NCBI RefSeq assembly: GCF_025231525.1
Contig: NZ_CP103057.1
Coordinates: 4,029,802 to 4,093,801 of the forward strand
Direction of reading: 5' to 3'
DNA length: 64,000 bases
Source of the DNA: Sphingomonas endolithica
GTDB lineage: Bacteria; Pseudomonadota; Alphaproteobacteria; Sphingomonadales; Sphingomonadaceae
Below, piece by piece: positions 1 to 8,031 of the stretch. The translations under genes were made by a program, and so were the position numbers. Positions within the stretch are counted from its first letter, which is position 1. Each line of letters starts with the position of its first letter. Below the pieces are notes generated by a model. The model was not told where the DNA came from. It was given only the letters and a program-made list of their open reading frames with translations, and did no database searches.

Positions 1-1
1 G

Positions 2-394
2 ATCATCTTCCTGATCGCGGTTCCGGTCGCAATCCAGGCGGTCAAGGTCAAGCTGCCATCGGTCACCTTCGATCCCACGACCACCAAGCCGGAGAACGTC
101 TCGCTGTCGATCACGACGGCCGGAGACGGCACCTGCGCGGTGTACTGGAACATGACGCGCGTCACCCACCAGGAATTGCTGGACCGCGCAGTCGAAAAGC
201 TCAAGGTCGAGATCGAGCGTCAGGGCGGCGTAGGCAACCCGGCGCTGGAACTGCCGGAAGCGCATATTCGCGGGGACATCAACACCCCGTATCAGTGCAT
301 CGGTGGCGCGATCTACACGATGCAGATGGCGGGTTTCGCGAAGGTCGGATTCATCTCCGAGCCACCTCCCGGTGGCGGCACGGCGCGTCTTTGA
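2..394 (+). CDS. exbD: ExbD/TolR-family biopolymer transport protein (5' end outside window)
   Basis: The last 130 codons of an ExbD-type protein are present. The visible part begins in the hydrophobic end of the single N-terminal membrane helix (IFLIAVPVAIQAV), followed by the periplasmic domain beginning VKVKLPS. ExbD proteins work with ExbB in the inner membrane and use the proton gradient to energise TonB for outer-membrane uptake. A second, different ExbD-like gene follows after 30 bases on the same strand, the usual double-exbD arrangement of sphingomonads. The domain has two Cys residues (in GDGTCAVYW and PYQCIGG), unusual for ExbD and possibly a periplasmic disulfide. The family call is firm; pairing with TonB rather than TolA is inferred. 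Confidence 0.85.
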   Translation: MIFLIAVPVAIQAVKVKLPSVTFDPTTTKPENVSLSITTAGDGTCAVYWNMTRVTHQELLDRAVEKLKVEIERQGGVGNPALELPEAHIRGDINTPYQCIGGAIYTMQMAGFAKVGFISEPPPGGGTARL

Positions 395-424
395 TCTACC
401 CGCAAGACTCAGGAGTAACATAAT

Positions 425-853
425 ATGGCAATGAGCGGCGGTTCCGACGACGGCGAACCGATGATGGAAATGAACATGACGCCGTTGATCGACGTCCTGC
501 TCGTGCTCCTCATCATGTTCATCATCACGATCCCGATTCAGACGCATGCGGTGAAGGTCGACCTTCCGGTCAATGATCCGAATGCGAAGCAGCAGGCCGT
601 CGATCCCCAGAAGAACAAGGTCACCATCGATCCGACAGGTACCGTTTCCTGGAATGGTTCGCCGGTCGACACGGTAACGCTCCAGCAGTATCTGGAGCAG
701 ACGACGCAGATCAATCCGGAGCCGGAATTGCACTTCCAGCCGAACCCGCAGGCGCGTTACGCCAAGGTGGACGAGGTACTGGCAGTCATCAAACGGTCCG
801 GGGTCGCCAAGCTTGGCTTCATCGGCAACGAGCAGTATCGTAACGACTTCTGA
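425..853 (+). CDS. exbD: ExbD/TolR-family biopolymer transport protein
   Basis: A complete 142-residue ExbD/TolR protein. A short cytoplasmic N terminus leads into the diagnostic stretch MNMTPLIDVLLVLLIMF, whose membrane-embedded Asp (about residue 24) is the proton-carrying residue of the family. The periplasmic domain follows from about residue 42. Length is typical. The start is supported by GGAG at 411-414 shortly upstream. It is the last gene of its operon: a strong terminator hairpin lies 22 bases after the stop. With the preceding exbD it should form the TonB-energising complex with an ExbB encoded to the left of the window. Confidence 0.9.
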   Translation: MAMSGGSDDGEPMMEMNMTPLIDVLLVLLIMFIITIPIQTHAVKVDLPVNDPNAKQQAVDPQKNKVTIDPTGTVSWNGSPVDTVTLQQYLEQTTQINPEPELHFQPNPQARYAKVDEVLAVIKRSGVAKLGFIGNEQYRNDF

Positions 854-875
854 TTTTCAGATCAGGCAAAGATCG

Positions 876-902
876 GGCGGTCCTTCGGGGCCGCCTTTTT
901 TT
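876..902 (+). terminator. Rho-independent terminator after exbD genes
   Basis: An 8-bp stem (GGCGGTCC with GGGCCGCC, one G-U pair) closed by a UUCG loop is followed by seven T residues. It lies 22 bases after the second exbD stop and ends the exbD operon. Confidence 0.9.
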
Positions 903-981
903 GTGCTTGAAGGTGGCTGATCCGCGTGAAGGATCAGCGATAATAGTGACCATGTTGCGACACGACGACGCTTGCATGCAT

Positions 982-1011
982 TTCACAAAAGTGACACTCC
1001 AGTGTCATAAA
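982..1011 (+). promoter_or_regulatory. Candidate promoter with a palindromic operator
   Basis: TTCACA (982-987) and CATAAA (1006-1011) separated by 18 bases resemble a sigma-70 promoter about 45 bases before the TPR gene. A perfect palindrome, TGACACT-CC-AGTGTCA (992-1007), fills the spacer and touches the -10 element, the position expected for a repressor site. The palindrome is seen directly; the promoter and repression are inferred, and I do not recognise the regulator. Confidence 0.5.
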
Positions 1012-1055
1012 AATGAAACCTCTTGTAAGTCGAGAGGGCGGTTAGGAGACCGATC

Positions 1056-1406
1056 ATGCGCTTCTTTGTAGTCAGTCTGTCGCTCGCGGCGTTAGCTACG
1101 CCGTTCTCCGCCAGCGCGCAGCAGCGAACCGGTTATAGCCAGATCGTCTCGGGCGACCTTAAGCGAGCCGAACAGACGCTGGTGGCGGAACGCCGCGTAT
1201 TCCCGCAGAGCCCCGAATTGATGTTGAACCTTGCCGCTGTGTACCAGCAGACGGGTCGCTTGGATCAGGCGCGGAGCTTGTACGACATGGTGCTCGGCCA
1301 GCCCGAGGTGATGATGGACATGTCGTCCGATCGCATCGTCGGGTCGCACGCGATCGCCCGGACCGGCTTAGGCCGGCTCGCCGATGTGAAACTGTCATCG
1401 CGCTGA
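1056..1406 (+). CDS. Small secreted TPR-repeat protein
   Basis: A 116-residue protein with a clear signal peptide (basic MRFF, hydrophobic core, cleavage near SASAQQ at about residue 22). The mature part has one recognisable tetratricopeptide-type helix pair (SPELMLNLAAVYQQTGRLDQARSLYDMVL, about residues 50-78), preceded by a partial unit (GDLKRAEQTLVAERRVFP). TPRs bind other proteins, so it is probably a periplasmic adaptor, but the partner is unknown. The start is supported by TAGGAG at 1043-1048. It stands alone after the exbD terminator, under a promoter containing a palindrome, and converges on dcd with a shared hairpin between them. Confidence 0.8.
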   Translation: MRFFVVSLSLAALATPFSASAQQRTGYSQIVSGDLKRAEQTLVAERRVFPQSPELMLNLAAVYQQTGRLDQARSLYDMVLGQPEVMMDMSSDRIVGSHAIARTGLGRLADVKLSSR

Positions 1407-1428
1407 CGCCGCAACGCTGATGATAAAC

Positions 1429-1455
1429 GACTGGCGGCGGGTGCCGCCGCCAGTC
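1429..1455. terminator. Hairpin between convergent genes
   Basis: A perfect 12-bp stem (GACTGGCGGCGG with CCGCCGCCAGTC) with a 3-base GTG loop lies between the stops of the TPR gene and dcd. The flanking T runs are weak on both strands, so it is at best a bidirectional terminator or RNA 3'-end stabiliser. Confidence 0.5.
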
Positions 1456-1457
1456 AT

Positions 1458-2012
1458 TTAAATCTTGGGCAGCGTGACGCCGCGCTGCCCCATATACTTG
1501 CCGGCGCGGTCGGCATAGCTGACCTCGCATGGCTCGTTGCCCTGGAGGAACAGGAACTGGCACGCGCCTTCATTGGCGTAGATCTTGGCGGGAAGGGGTG
1601 TGGTGTTGGAGAATTCCAACGTGACGTGGCCTTCCCAGCCGGGCTCGAGCGGGGTCACGTTGACGATGATCCCGCAGCGCGCGTAGGTCGACTTGCCGAG
1701 GCAGATCACCAAGACGTCGCGTGGCACACGGAAATATTCCACTGTGCGGGCAAGCGCGAAGCTGTTGGGCGGAATGATGCACACGTCGGTCCGGCGATCG
1801 ACGAAGCTGTTCGCCGCGAAATCCTTCGGATCGACGATCACGCTGTCGATGTTGGTGAAGATCTTGAATTCGTCCGACACGCGAGCGTCGTAGCCGTAGG
1901 AGGACAATCCGTAACTGATGCAGCCATCGCGCTTCTGGCCGTCGACGAACGGCTCGATCATTCCGGTCGTCAGCGCCTGCTCACGAATCCAGCGGTCGGA
2001 CATTACGGACAT
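1458..2012 (-). CDS. dcd: dCTP deaminase
   Basis: A 184-residue dCTP deaminase, which converts dCTP to dUTP, the main source of dUMP for thymidylate synthesis. The family signatures are all present: the N-terminal DRWIRE, the SYGYDARVS block, KSTYARCGI, and the catalytic stretch GHVTLEFSN carrying the essential Glu. The C-terminal YMGQRGV tail matches other bacterial Dcd proteins. A second ATG (MSD) lies three codons in, so the exact start is slightly uncertain. A cytidine deaminase gene lies upstream on the same strand, giving a small pyrimidine-deamination group. Confidence 0.95.
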   Translation of the reverse strand: MSVMSDRWIREQALTTGMIEPFVDGQKRDGCISYGLSSYGYDARVSDEFKIFTNIDSVIVDPKDFAANSFVDRRTDVCIIPPNSFALARTVEYFRVPRDVLVICLGKSTYARCGIIVNVTPLEPGWEGHVTLEFSNTTPLPAKIYANEGACQFLFLQGNEPCEVSYADRAGKYMGQRGVTLPKI

Positions 2013-2094
2013 TCTTCTCTCCTACTGGGGCCGACCTTGCCGCGGACGATCAAGGCCGAACAAGCATTAGATTGGTTGCATTACTGCGGGCGGG

Positions 2095-2547
2095 TCAGGC
2101 GACGCCGAGATCGGCTGGTCCGAAAGCGTGCGGTAATAGGTCCGAGCACAGATGGCGGGTGACCAGATCACCCTCCGCGCTGCCGCAGAGGATCTCGACA
2201 TCGCGATGGCCGATCTGCGCAGCTTCGTTGATGACCTGCCGGCAGCGGCCGCACGGGCTGATGGGCTCGTTGCCCGTCACTTTGCCGCCGCGGATGGCGC
2301 CACCGATAACACCGATTGCAACGACGTCCGCCAGCCGTCCGGCGCTGCTTGTCGTCGCGAGAGCCACCGTTTCGGCACAAAGCGACAGCCCGTAGCTGGC
2401 ATTCTCGAAATTGGCCCCTGCGACGATGGTGCCGTCGGTCAACAGCACCGCCGCGCCCACGGCAAAGTTCGAGTAAGGCGCGTACGCCCGCGTGGCAGCA
2501 TCACGTGCCACGTCGATCAGCCGGGCTTTGAGATCGTCATCGAGCAT
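2095..2547 (-). CDS. cdd: Cytidine deaminase
   Basis: A 150-residue zinc cytidine deaminase of the pyrimidine salvage pathway, converting cytidine or deoxycytidine to the uridine forms. The catalytic CAE motif (in SLCAETVAL; Cys is a zinc ligand and Glu the proton shuttle) and the second zinc motif PCGRCRQ are intact, as is the N-terminal AYAPYSNFAVGAA substrate loop. The all-Cys zinc site indicates the short tetrameric class. It lies between a UPF0262 gene and dcd on the same strand; the gaps of 82 and 116 bases mean separate promoters are possible. Confidence 0.95.
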   Translation of the reverse strand: MLDDDLKARLIDVARDAATRAYAPYSNFAVGAAVLLTDGTIVAGANFENASYGLSLCAETVALATTSSAGRLADVVAIGVIGGAIRGGKVTGNEPISPCGRCRQVINEAAQIGHRDVEILCGSAEGDLVTRHLCSDLLPHAFGPADLGVA

Positions 2548-2663
2548 CTTTGTATGTCCGTCATCGAAGGTGGTCGATGTTTGCGTGGGTGACGTTGCGG
2601 AGCAAGAGCCGCTTTCTGCTCCGCCAACACCGCGTTCAAAAGCCGATCGATTTTATGGTGTCG

Positions 2664-3152
2664 TCAGCCCTTGATATGCAACACGCAGATCAGCGTGAAG
2701 AGGCGGCGGGCGGTTTCGAAATCTATGTCGATCTTGCCGACCAGGCGATCCTTCAGCAATTCTGCGGCCTCGTTGTGGACACCGCGACGGGCCATGTCGA
2801 TCGTTTCGATTTGCGATGGCGCGGCGTTGCGGATGGCATCGTAATAGCTATCGCAAATCGCGAAATAGTCTTTGATCGGACGGCGAAAGCGGCCAAGCCC
2901 GAGAATGTGCGTTTCCAAATGGGTGTCGTCCTGCCGGTGGATGGCGATACCCAAGCGACCTTCCGCCACGCTTAAGGTGATACGGTAGGGGCCGGCATAG
3001 CCGTCGGCATGCTGGCGCTGCGGCGCAAAATGATTGCCTTCGATCAGATCGAAGATCGCAATGCGGCGTTCTTGCTCGATATCGGCCGATCGCCATAGAA
3101 TGGTGCGTTCGTCCAGCTCGACGTTGATGATCCGCCAGTCGGCCATCGACAA
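2664..3152 (-). CDS. UPF0262 family protein
   Basis: A 162-residue protein of the UPF0262 family, conserved in alphaproteobacteria and without known function. The C-terminal half carries the family hallmark: IKDYFAICDSYYDAIR, then IDMARRGVHNEAAELL and FETARRLFTLICVLH. There is no signal peptide or membrane helix, so it is a cytosolic protein. It is transcribed away from dnaB and lies upstream of cdd and dcd. The ATG at 3152 gives MSMADWRI; the internal ATG two codons later is an alternative start. The identification is firm, the role unknown. Confidence 0.85.
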   Translation of the reverse strand: MSMADWRIINVELDERTILWRSADIEQERRIAIFDLIEGNHFAPQRQHADGYAGPYRITLSVAEGRLGIAIHRQDDTHLETHILGLGRFRRPIKDYFAICDSYYDAIRNAAPSQIETIDMARRGVHNEAAELLKDRLVGKIDIDFETARRLFTLICVLHIKG

Positions 3153-3287
3153 GCCCTATAAGGGAAGCGCGCGGGGGACAATCCGTGTCTCTTGGCAACT
3201 CTCGCCGCAGCGTTCTGCTCGCGTTTTCCACAGGCAGCTGAACGCAAAGCGGGTTGAGACGAACGCGCACGGGGCTATTACCAACCG

Positions 3288-4781
3288 ATGGCTTCCATCA
3301 TCCCCATCACGCCCCTTACCGAAACCACGGCCCTGCCGCAGAACGTCGAGGCAGAAGCAGCGATGCTTGGAGCGATGATGATCGATAATCGCCTGGCAGA
3401 CGACCTAGTCGACAAGCTTGAGCCGGAGCATTTCTTCGAGCCGCTGCACGGGCGCATCTTCGCCGCGATCAAGACGGCGCGGGCCAACGACATGCTGGCG
3501 TCGCCGGTGACGCTGCGACCGATGTTCGACAACGATGCCGGGATGCGCGAACTCGGCGGGCCGGCTTATCTGGCGCAGCTGACCGGCAGCGGTGCCGGAC
3601 TGTTGGGCGCACGGCAGTTCGCCAAGCAAATCTACGATCTTGCGATGCTGCGCACGCTGGTGACGGTCGGGCGCGGACTGGTCGAGCGGGCGATGGATAC
3701 GTCGGAGGAGGTCAACCCGCGCAGCCAGATCGAGCTGGCGGAAGAAGAGCTGTTCAAGGTTGCTGCCGACGGCGGCACGGAGAGCGCGATCAAGACCTTC
3801 GCCCAGGCGACAACGCTTGCGGTGAAGATGGCGCAAAAGGCACTGAATTCGGGCGGGCATTTGTCGGGCATCACGACGGGGCTGGACAGCATCAATGCCA
3901 AGATCGGCGGCATGCATCATTCCGATCTTATGATCCTCGCCGGGCGCCCGGGCATGGGCAAGACCGCGCTCGCCACCAATATCGCGTTCAACGCCGCGCA
4001 GCGCTACATGCGCGATCGGCAGGATGGCATCGAACATGCGGCGTCGGTTGGCGCCAAGGTCGCTTTTTTCAGTCTGGAAATGTCTGCCGATCAGCTCGCG
4101 ACTCGTATCCTGGCCGAGCAGGCGCGGATCAGTGGCGAGGCGTTGCGCATGGGCAAGATCAGCCGCGCGGAGTTCAACCAGCTGGCGGCAGCGGCCGCCG
4201 ACCTCGAGAACCTGCCGCTGTTCATCGACGATACGGCCGGTCTGACAATCGGCGCGCTGCACACGCGTATGCGGCGGCTGCAGCGGCGGCATAACAACGA
4301 GATCGGCCTGGTCGTGGTGGATTACCTGCAACTGCTGACTGGATCGGCCAAGGCTTCTGGCGACGGGCGCGTGCAGGAGATTTCCGAAATCAGCCGCGGA
4401 CTGAAGACGCTGGCCAAGGATATGAACGTGCCGGTGCTGGCATTGTCGCAGCTCAGCCGCCAAGTCGAGCAGCGCGAAGACAAGCGCCCGCAGCTGTCGG
4501 ATCTGCGCGAATCGGGATCGATCGAGCAGGACGCCGACATCGTGATGTTCGTGTTTCGTGAGGATTATTACGTGGCGGCCAAGGAGCCGAAGCGTCCGAC
4601 GGAAGGCGATAGTGCGAAGATCTTCGAGGATCACGCATCCTGGGCGACGGACATGGAGCGGGTGTTCGGATTGGCCGAGTTCATCGTGGCCAAGCAGCGG
4701 CATGGTTCGACGGGCAAGGTGGTGCTGAAGTTCGAGCCGAGCATCACCCGGTTCTCGGATTTTGTGGGGAGTGGATATTGA
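3288..4781 (+). CDS. dnaB: Replicative DNA helicase DnaB
   Basis: A 497-residue replicative hexameric helicase that unwinds DNA 5' to 3' at the fork and recruits primase. The N-terminal domain (VEAEAAMLGAMMIDNRL, about residues 22-38) is followed by a linker and the RecA-like motor. The motor has Walker A GRPGMGKTA near residue 225, Walker B LVVVDYLQLL near residue 345, and the arginine-finger region LRESGSIEQDAD. Length is normal and no intein is present. No Shine-Dalgarno sequence is visible before the ATG, but the N terminus aligns well with other DnaB proteins. A near-consensus DnaA box (TTTTCCACA) lies about 60 bases upstream. It converges on the cysH operon. Confidence 0.97.
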   Translation: MASIIPITPLTETTALPQNVEAEAAMLGAMMIDNRLADDLVDKLEPEHFFEPLHGRIFAAIKTARANDMLASPVTLRPMFDNDAGMRELGGPAYLAQLTGSGAGLLGARQFAKQIYDLAMLRTLVTVGRGLVERAMDTSEEVNPRSQIELAEEELFKVAADGGTESAIKTFAQATTLAVKMAQKALNSGGHLSGITTGLDSINAKIGGMHHSDLMILAGRPGMGKTALATNIAFNAAQRYMRDRQDGIEHAASVGAKVAFFSLEMSADQLATRILAEQARISGEALRMGKISRAEFNQLAAAAADLENLPLFIDDTAGLTIGALHTRMRRLQRRHNNEIGLVVVDYLQLLTGSAKASGDGRVQEISEISRGLKTLAKDMNVPVLALSQLSRQVEQREDKRPQLSDLRESGSIEQDADIVMFVFREDYYVAAKEPKRPTEGDSAKIFEDHASWATDMERVFGLAEFIVAKQRHGSTGKVVLKFEPSITRFSDFVGSGY

Positions 4782-4878
4782 GGCCGGCTTTGTGATTGCG
4801 GGGGCGAGCCAACGCCCACGCCCACGCCTGGTTGTGGTGGTTGGTAAGTGGGCACCGGTTAGCCTGCGGAACAATGGT

Positions 4879-4982
4879 GTTCCCCGGCGCAGGCCGGGGT
4901 CCAGTCGCGGGACGTGCATGGCGTGCGCAGCGCTTCCGTTATGTGGACCTGTCCGCCTGGGCCCCGGCCTTCGCCGGGAACT
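4879..4982. repeat. Intergenic inverted repeat, family A
   Basis: Left half TTCCCCGGCGCAGGCCGGGG then TCCAGTCGCGGG; right half CCTGGGCCCCGGCCTTCGCC then GGGAACTG. The halves are roughly complementary and about 45 bases apart, and each also forms its own small hairpin. It fills the gap between the convergent dnaB and cysH genes. Further copies occur at 11791, 15118 and 60582. Confidence 0.8.
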
Positions 4983-5023
4983 GAATACTGTGCGATCGCT
5001 CGGCGCACCGGTCGTGCCGAGCT

Positions 5024-5779
5024 TTAAAAAACCGGTTCTTCGCCCGGCTTCTCGGGCACGTGGATGCCGCATTCCACCTTGTCCCAGCCGCGCCAGCGGC
5101 CGGCGCGGGGGTCTTCGCCAGGCTGCACCTTGCTGGTGCAGGGGGCGCAGCCGATCGAGGGATAGCCCTGCACTTCCAACGGGTGGCGGAGCAGTTGGTG
5201 TTCGGCGAAATAGGCCTCCAGCCGCGCTTTGTCCCACTCCGCCAGCGGGTTCAGCTTAAGGCGGCCTTCGTCTTCCTCGAAGCGCGGCATGGTGATGCGG
5301 GTGCCGGCCTGAAAGCCCTTGCGGCCGGAGATCCACGCATCGAACGGGGCGAGCGCGCGGCGTAGCGGCTCGACCTTGCGCAGGTCGCAGCAGCCGTCGG
5401 GGTCGTAGTTCCAACGCAGCCCGGTCGCGTCCTTCTTGGCGAGGAGGCGGGGGTCGGGGCGGAAGACGCGCAGGTCGTTGAGCGCGAGGCGTTCGGAAAG
5501 TTCGTCGCGATATTGCAGGGTTTCGCCGAAGATCTTTTGCGTGTTGATGAAGATCACTGGCACGTCGGGGTCGATCTGCGCGACCATGTGCAGCAGGACG
5601 GCGCTTTCCGCGCCAAACGAGGATACGGCGGCAATGCGGCCCTTGAGTTCGGCGGCGAGGAGTTCGGCCAGCATGTCCTGCGTGGACACGCCGACGAAGC
5701 GCGCGTTCATTTCGGCCGCGTCCACCTTGGTGAACGGGGTTACGTCGACATAGTCGAGAACGCGCGCGGCTTCAGCCAT
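5024..5779 (-). CDS. cysH: Phosphoadenylyl/adenylyl-sulfate reductase
   Basis: A 251-residue thioredoxin-dependent sulfonucleotide reductase that makes sulfite from activated sulfate. The nucleotide-binding region (SSFGAESAVLLH) is followed by Cys130-Cys131 (DGCCDLRK) and Cys211/Cys214 (IGCAPCTS). This four-Cys pattern binds a [4Fe-4S] cluster and marks enzymes that use APS rather than PAPS. The catalytic Cys237 lies in VECGIH. The start is the ATG at 5777-5779, which overlaps the DUF934 stop by 8 bases; an upstream extension of the frame only shadows that gene. It is last in the cobA-DUF2849-cysI-DUF934-cysH operon. The APS preference is inferred from the Cys pattern. Confidence 0.93.
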   Translation of the reverse strand: MAEAARVLDYVDVTPFTKVDAAEMNARFVGVSTQDMLAELLAAELKGRIAAVSSFGAESAVLLHMVAQIDPDVPVIFINTQKIFGETLQYRDELSERLALNDLRVFRPDPRLLAKKDATGLRWNYDPDGCCDLRKVEPLRRALAPFDAWISGRKGFQAGTRITMPRFEEDEGRLKLNPLAEWDKARLEAYFAEHQLLRHPLEVQGYPSIGCAPCTSKVQPGEDPRAGRWRGWDKVECGIHVPEKPGEEPVF

Positions 5780-6227
5780 GCCGGAATTGCCATACTGGCG
5801 TGCGGCCGTCGGCCGCCTTTTGATACACGTTGTCGTATCGCGCGAGGCTGGCCTTCGCCGTTGCGGCGTCGATCTCCGATTCAGGCGCGAAGCTGTCGAA
5901 GCCGCAGCGGCGCATCGGCAGCAACTGATCGACCAGCACGTCGCCCTGCGCGCGGAGTTCGCCGGCATAGCCCGCCTCACGCAGGATACGCGCGGCGCTG
6001 TAGCCACGGCCGTCACGGAACGAGGGGAAGCTGACTTCGACCAGCGCGATTTGGCCGAGATGGGGGATCAATGCACGGACGTCGTCACCTGCTTCGATGC
6101 GCACAGCAGTCGCGTTGGTCTGGCCGAGAAAGGCGTCGAGCGTGACGGCGGGTTCGTCATGCGGATCGTCGTTGCGGAAGCGGAGCAGGGTGCCTGTGTC
6201 GCTCGGCTTGGTGGACTGATCATCCAT
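5772..6227 (-). CDS. DUF934 protein of the sulfate-assimilation operon
   Basis: A 151-residue DUF934 protein, a family found almost only between sulfite reductase and CysH genes in proteobacteria. The conserved C-terminal tract is seen: VEVSFPSFRDGRGYSAARIL, then LRAQGDVLVDQL and RCGFDSF. There are no membrane or secretion signals. The start at 6227 is fixed by a very strong AAGGAGG seven bases upstream. The start overlaps the end of cysI by 8 bases, and its stop overlaps cysH by 8 bases, so translation is coupled across all three genes. An accessory role in sulfite formation or reduction is inferred from context only. Confidence 0.88.
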   Translation of the reverse strand: MDDQSTKPSDTGTLLRFRNDDPHDEPAVTLDAFLGQTNATAVRIEAGDDVRALIPHLGQIALVEVSFPSFRDGRGYSAARILREAGYAGELRAQGDVLVDQLLPMRRCGFDSFAPESEIDAATAKASLARYDNVYQKAADGRTPVWQFRHG

Positions 6228-7851
6228 AGATCGCCTCCTTGAACGGGGCCATGCCGACGCGGCGATAGGTGTCGAGGAAACGTTCGCCATCCTCACGCAG
6301 GCCGAGATAGGTGTCGGTGACGCGTTCGACTGCATCGACCACGCCGTCTTCGTCGAAGCCGGGGCCGGTGATCTTGCCGAGGCTGACATCCTCCGCGCCC
6401 GAACCGCCAAGCGAGAGCTGGAAGTTCTCCACGCCCTTCTTGTCGACGCCGAGGATGCCGATGTGACCGGCGTGGTGATGGCCGCAGGCGTTGATGCAGC
6501 CGCTGATCTTGACCTTCAATTCGCCGATGTCGCGCTGGCGGGCGGGATCGGCGAAACGCGTGGTGATCTTCTGCGCGAGCGGGATCGAGCGGGCGTTGGC
6601 GAGGCTGCAATAATCGAGGCCGGGGCAGGCGATGATATCGCTGATCAGATCGAGATTGGCGGGTGCGAGGCCGGCGGCGTCTAGGGCGGTCCAAATTTCA
6701 TGAAGGTCGCGCTTATGGACGTGTGGGAGTACGATGTTCTGGGCGTGGGTTACGCGTAACTCATTGAAACTAAAGCGTTCTGCCAGGTCGGCCATGAGGT
6801 CCATCTGCGCCGATGTGGCGTCGCCCGGGATACCGTCCTGCGGCTTCAGGCTGATGTTGACGATCGCATAGCCCGGTTGCTTGTGGGGTTTGACGTTCTG
6901 ATCGAGCCACAACGCGAAATCGGGATCGCTGCGATCGACGACGGCACCGTCCTCGGGCGCGAAAGCGGGATCGGCGAACATGGCGGTGATGCGGTCGAAC
7001 TCGGCCTTGGGCGGATCGAGGCCGAGCGCCTTCACGGCGATGAATTCCTCCTCGACCTGGCGGCGATATTCGTCGGCGCCGATCTCGTGGACGAGGATCT
7101 TGATCCGCGCCTTGTAGATATTGTCGCGACGGCCGTAGCGATTGTAGACGCGCAGGCACGCCTCGAGATAGCTCAGCAGATCGTCGGCGGGGACGAAATC
7201 GCGGATCTCGGGGGCGATCATCGGGGTGCGGCCCATGCCGCCGCCGACATGGATACGGCCGCCGAGCACGCCGTCAAGCACCACCATCTGGATGCCGATA
7301 TCGTGCAGCCGCATCGCCGCGCGATCCTCCTCGGCACCGATCACGCAGATCTTGAATTTCCGAGGCAGGTACGTGAATTCGGGGTGGAAGGTGCTCCACT
7401 GGCGCAGCAATTCGGCCCAGATGCGCGGATCGGCGACCTCGTCCGCGGCGGCGCCGGCATATTGGTCGGCGCTGATGTTGCGGATGCAGTTACCGGACGT
7501 CTGTATGGCGTGCATCTCGACCGTGGCGAGCTCGGCCAGGATGTCGGGCGTGTCCTCGAGCTTGATCCAGTTGAACTGCAGGTTCTGGCGCGTGGTGAAA
7601 TGGCCGTAGTCGCGGTCATATTTGCGCGCGATGTGCGCGAGCATGCGCATCTGGCGGCTGTCGAGCGTGCCATAGGGGATGGCAACGCGCAGCATATAGG
7701 CGTGGAGCTGCAGATAGAGGCCGTTCATCAGGCGCAGCGGCTTGAACTGATCCTCGGTGATCTGGCCGGCGAGGCGGCGCTTCACCTGGTCGCGGAATTC
7801 CTCGACGCGGGCGTCGACGATCTGCTGGTCGTAGGTGTCGTATTTATACAT
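6220..7851 (-). CDS. cysI: Nitrite/sulfite reductase, siroheme hemoprotein subunit
   Basis: A 543-residue siroheme/[4Fe-4S] reductase that carries out the six-electron reduction of sulfite to sulfide. The repeated ferredoxin-like half domain starts near YGTLDSRQMRMLAHIARK, and the siroheme region TTRQNLQFNWI is present. The cluster ligands are in CPGLDYCSLANARS and SGCINACGHHHAGHIG near the C terminus. The start MYKYDTYDQQ at 7851 fits the family; upstream in-frame codons lie in a degenerate repeat. No flavoprotein CysJ partner is in the window, so the electron donor is unknown. CobA upstream makes the siroheme precursor. The stop overlaps the DUF934 start by 8 bases. Confidence 0.92.
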   Translation of the reverse strand: MYKYDTYDQQIVDARVEEFRDQVKRRLAGQITEDQFKPLRLMNGLYLQLHAYMLRVAIPYGTLDSRQMRMLAHIARKYDRDYGHFTTRQNLQFNWIKLEDTPDILAELATVEMHAIQTSGNCIRNISADQYAGAAADEVADPRIWAELLRQWSTFHPEFTYLPRKFKICVIGAEEDRAAMRLHDIGIQMVVLDGVLGGRIHVGGGMGRTPMIAPEIRDFVPADDLLSYLEACLRVYNRYGRRDNIYKARIKILVHEIGADEYRRQVEEEFIAVKALGLDPPKAEFDRITAMFADPAFAPEDGAVVDRSDPDFALWLDQNVKPHKQPGYAIVNISLKPQDGIPGDATSAQMDLMADLAERFSFNELRVTHAQNIVLPHVHKRDLHEIWTALDAAGLAPANLDLISDIIACPGLDYCSLANARSIPLAQKITTRFADPARQRDIGELKVKISGCINACGHHHAGHIGILGVDKKGVENFQLSLGGSGAEDVSLGKITGPGFDEDGVVDAVERVTDTYLGLREDGERFLDTYRRVGMAPFKEAIYG

Positions 7852-7868
7852 TCGGTGTTCCCAACAGG

Positions 7869-8008
7869 ACCCGTTCGTCCTGAGTAGCGACTGAGCTTGT
7901 TGACGGCGCGTATCGAAGGACAAAGCGGCGATCGGGGCGATGCTTCGATACGAGCCCTCGATACGCCCTACGGGCTACTCGGTCTCTACTCAGCACGAAC
8001 GGAGATTG
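7869..8008. repeat. Degenerate intergenic repeat inside the cys operon (family C-like)
   Basis: The left edge CCCGTTCGTCCTGAG resembles family C copies at 11502 and 41110, and the right edge CTACTCAGCACGAACGG is its approximate complement. Between them are repeated tracts (CGTATCGAAGGA, GCTTCGATACGAG). It occupies the only long gap of the cobA-cysH operon, just before cysI. Confidence 0.55.
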
Positions 8009-8031
8009 GAGCATTTGATGGGAGGCGACGC

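Noticed and set aside
1429..1455. Treating the dcd/TPR hairpin as a riboswitch or small RNA
   Set aside because: It is a simple stem between two convergent stops; nothing suggests ligand binding.
3405..5237. 610-codon minus-strand frame opposite dnaB
   Set aside because: Low-complexity translation, no motif, and fully overlaps dnaB, whose helicase motifs are clear.
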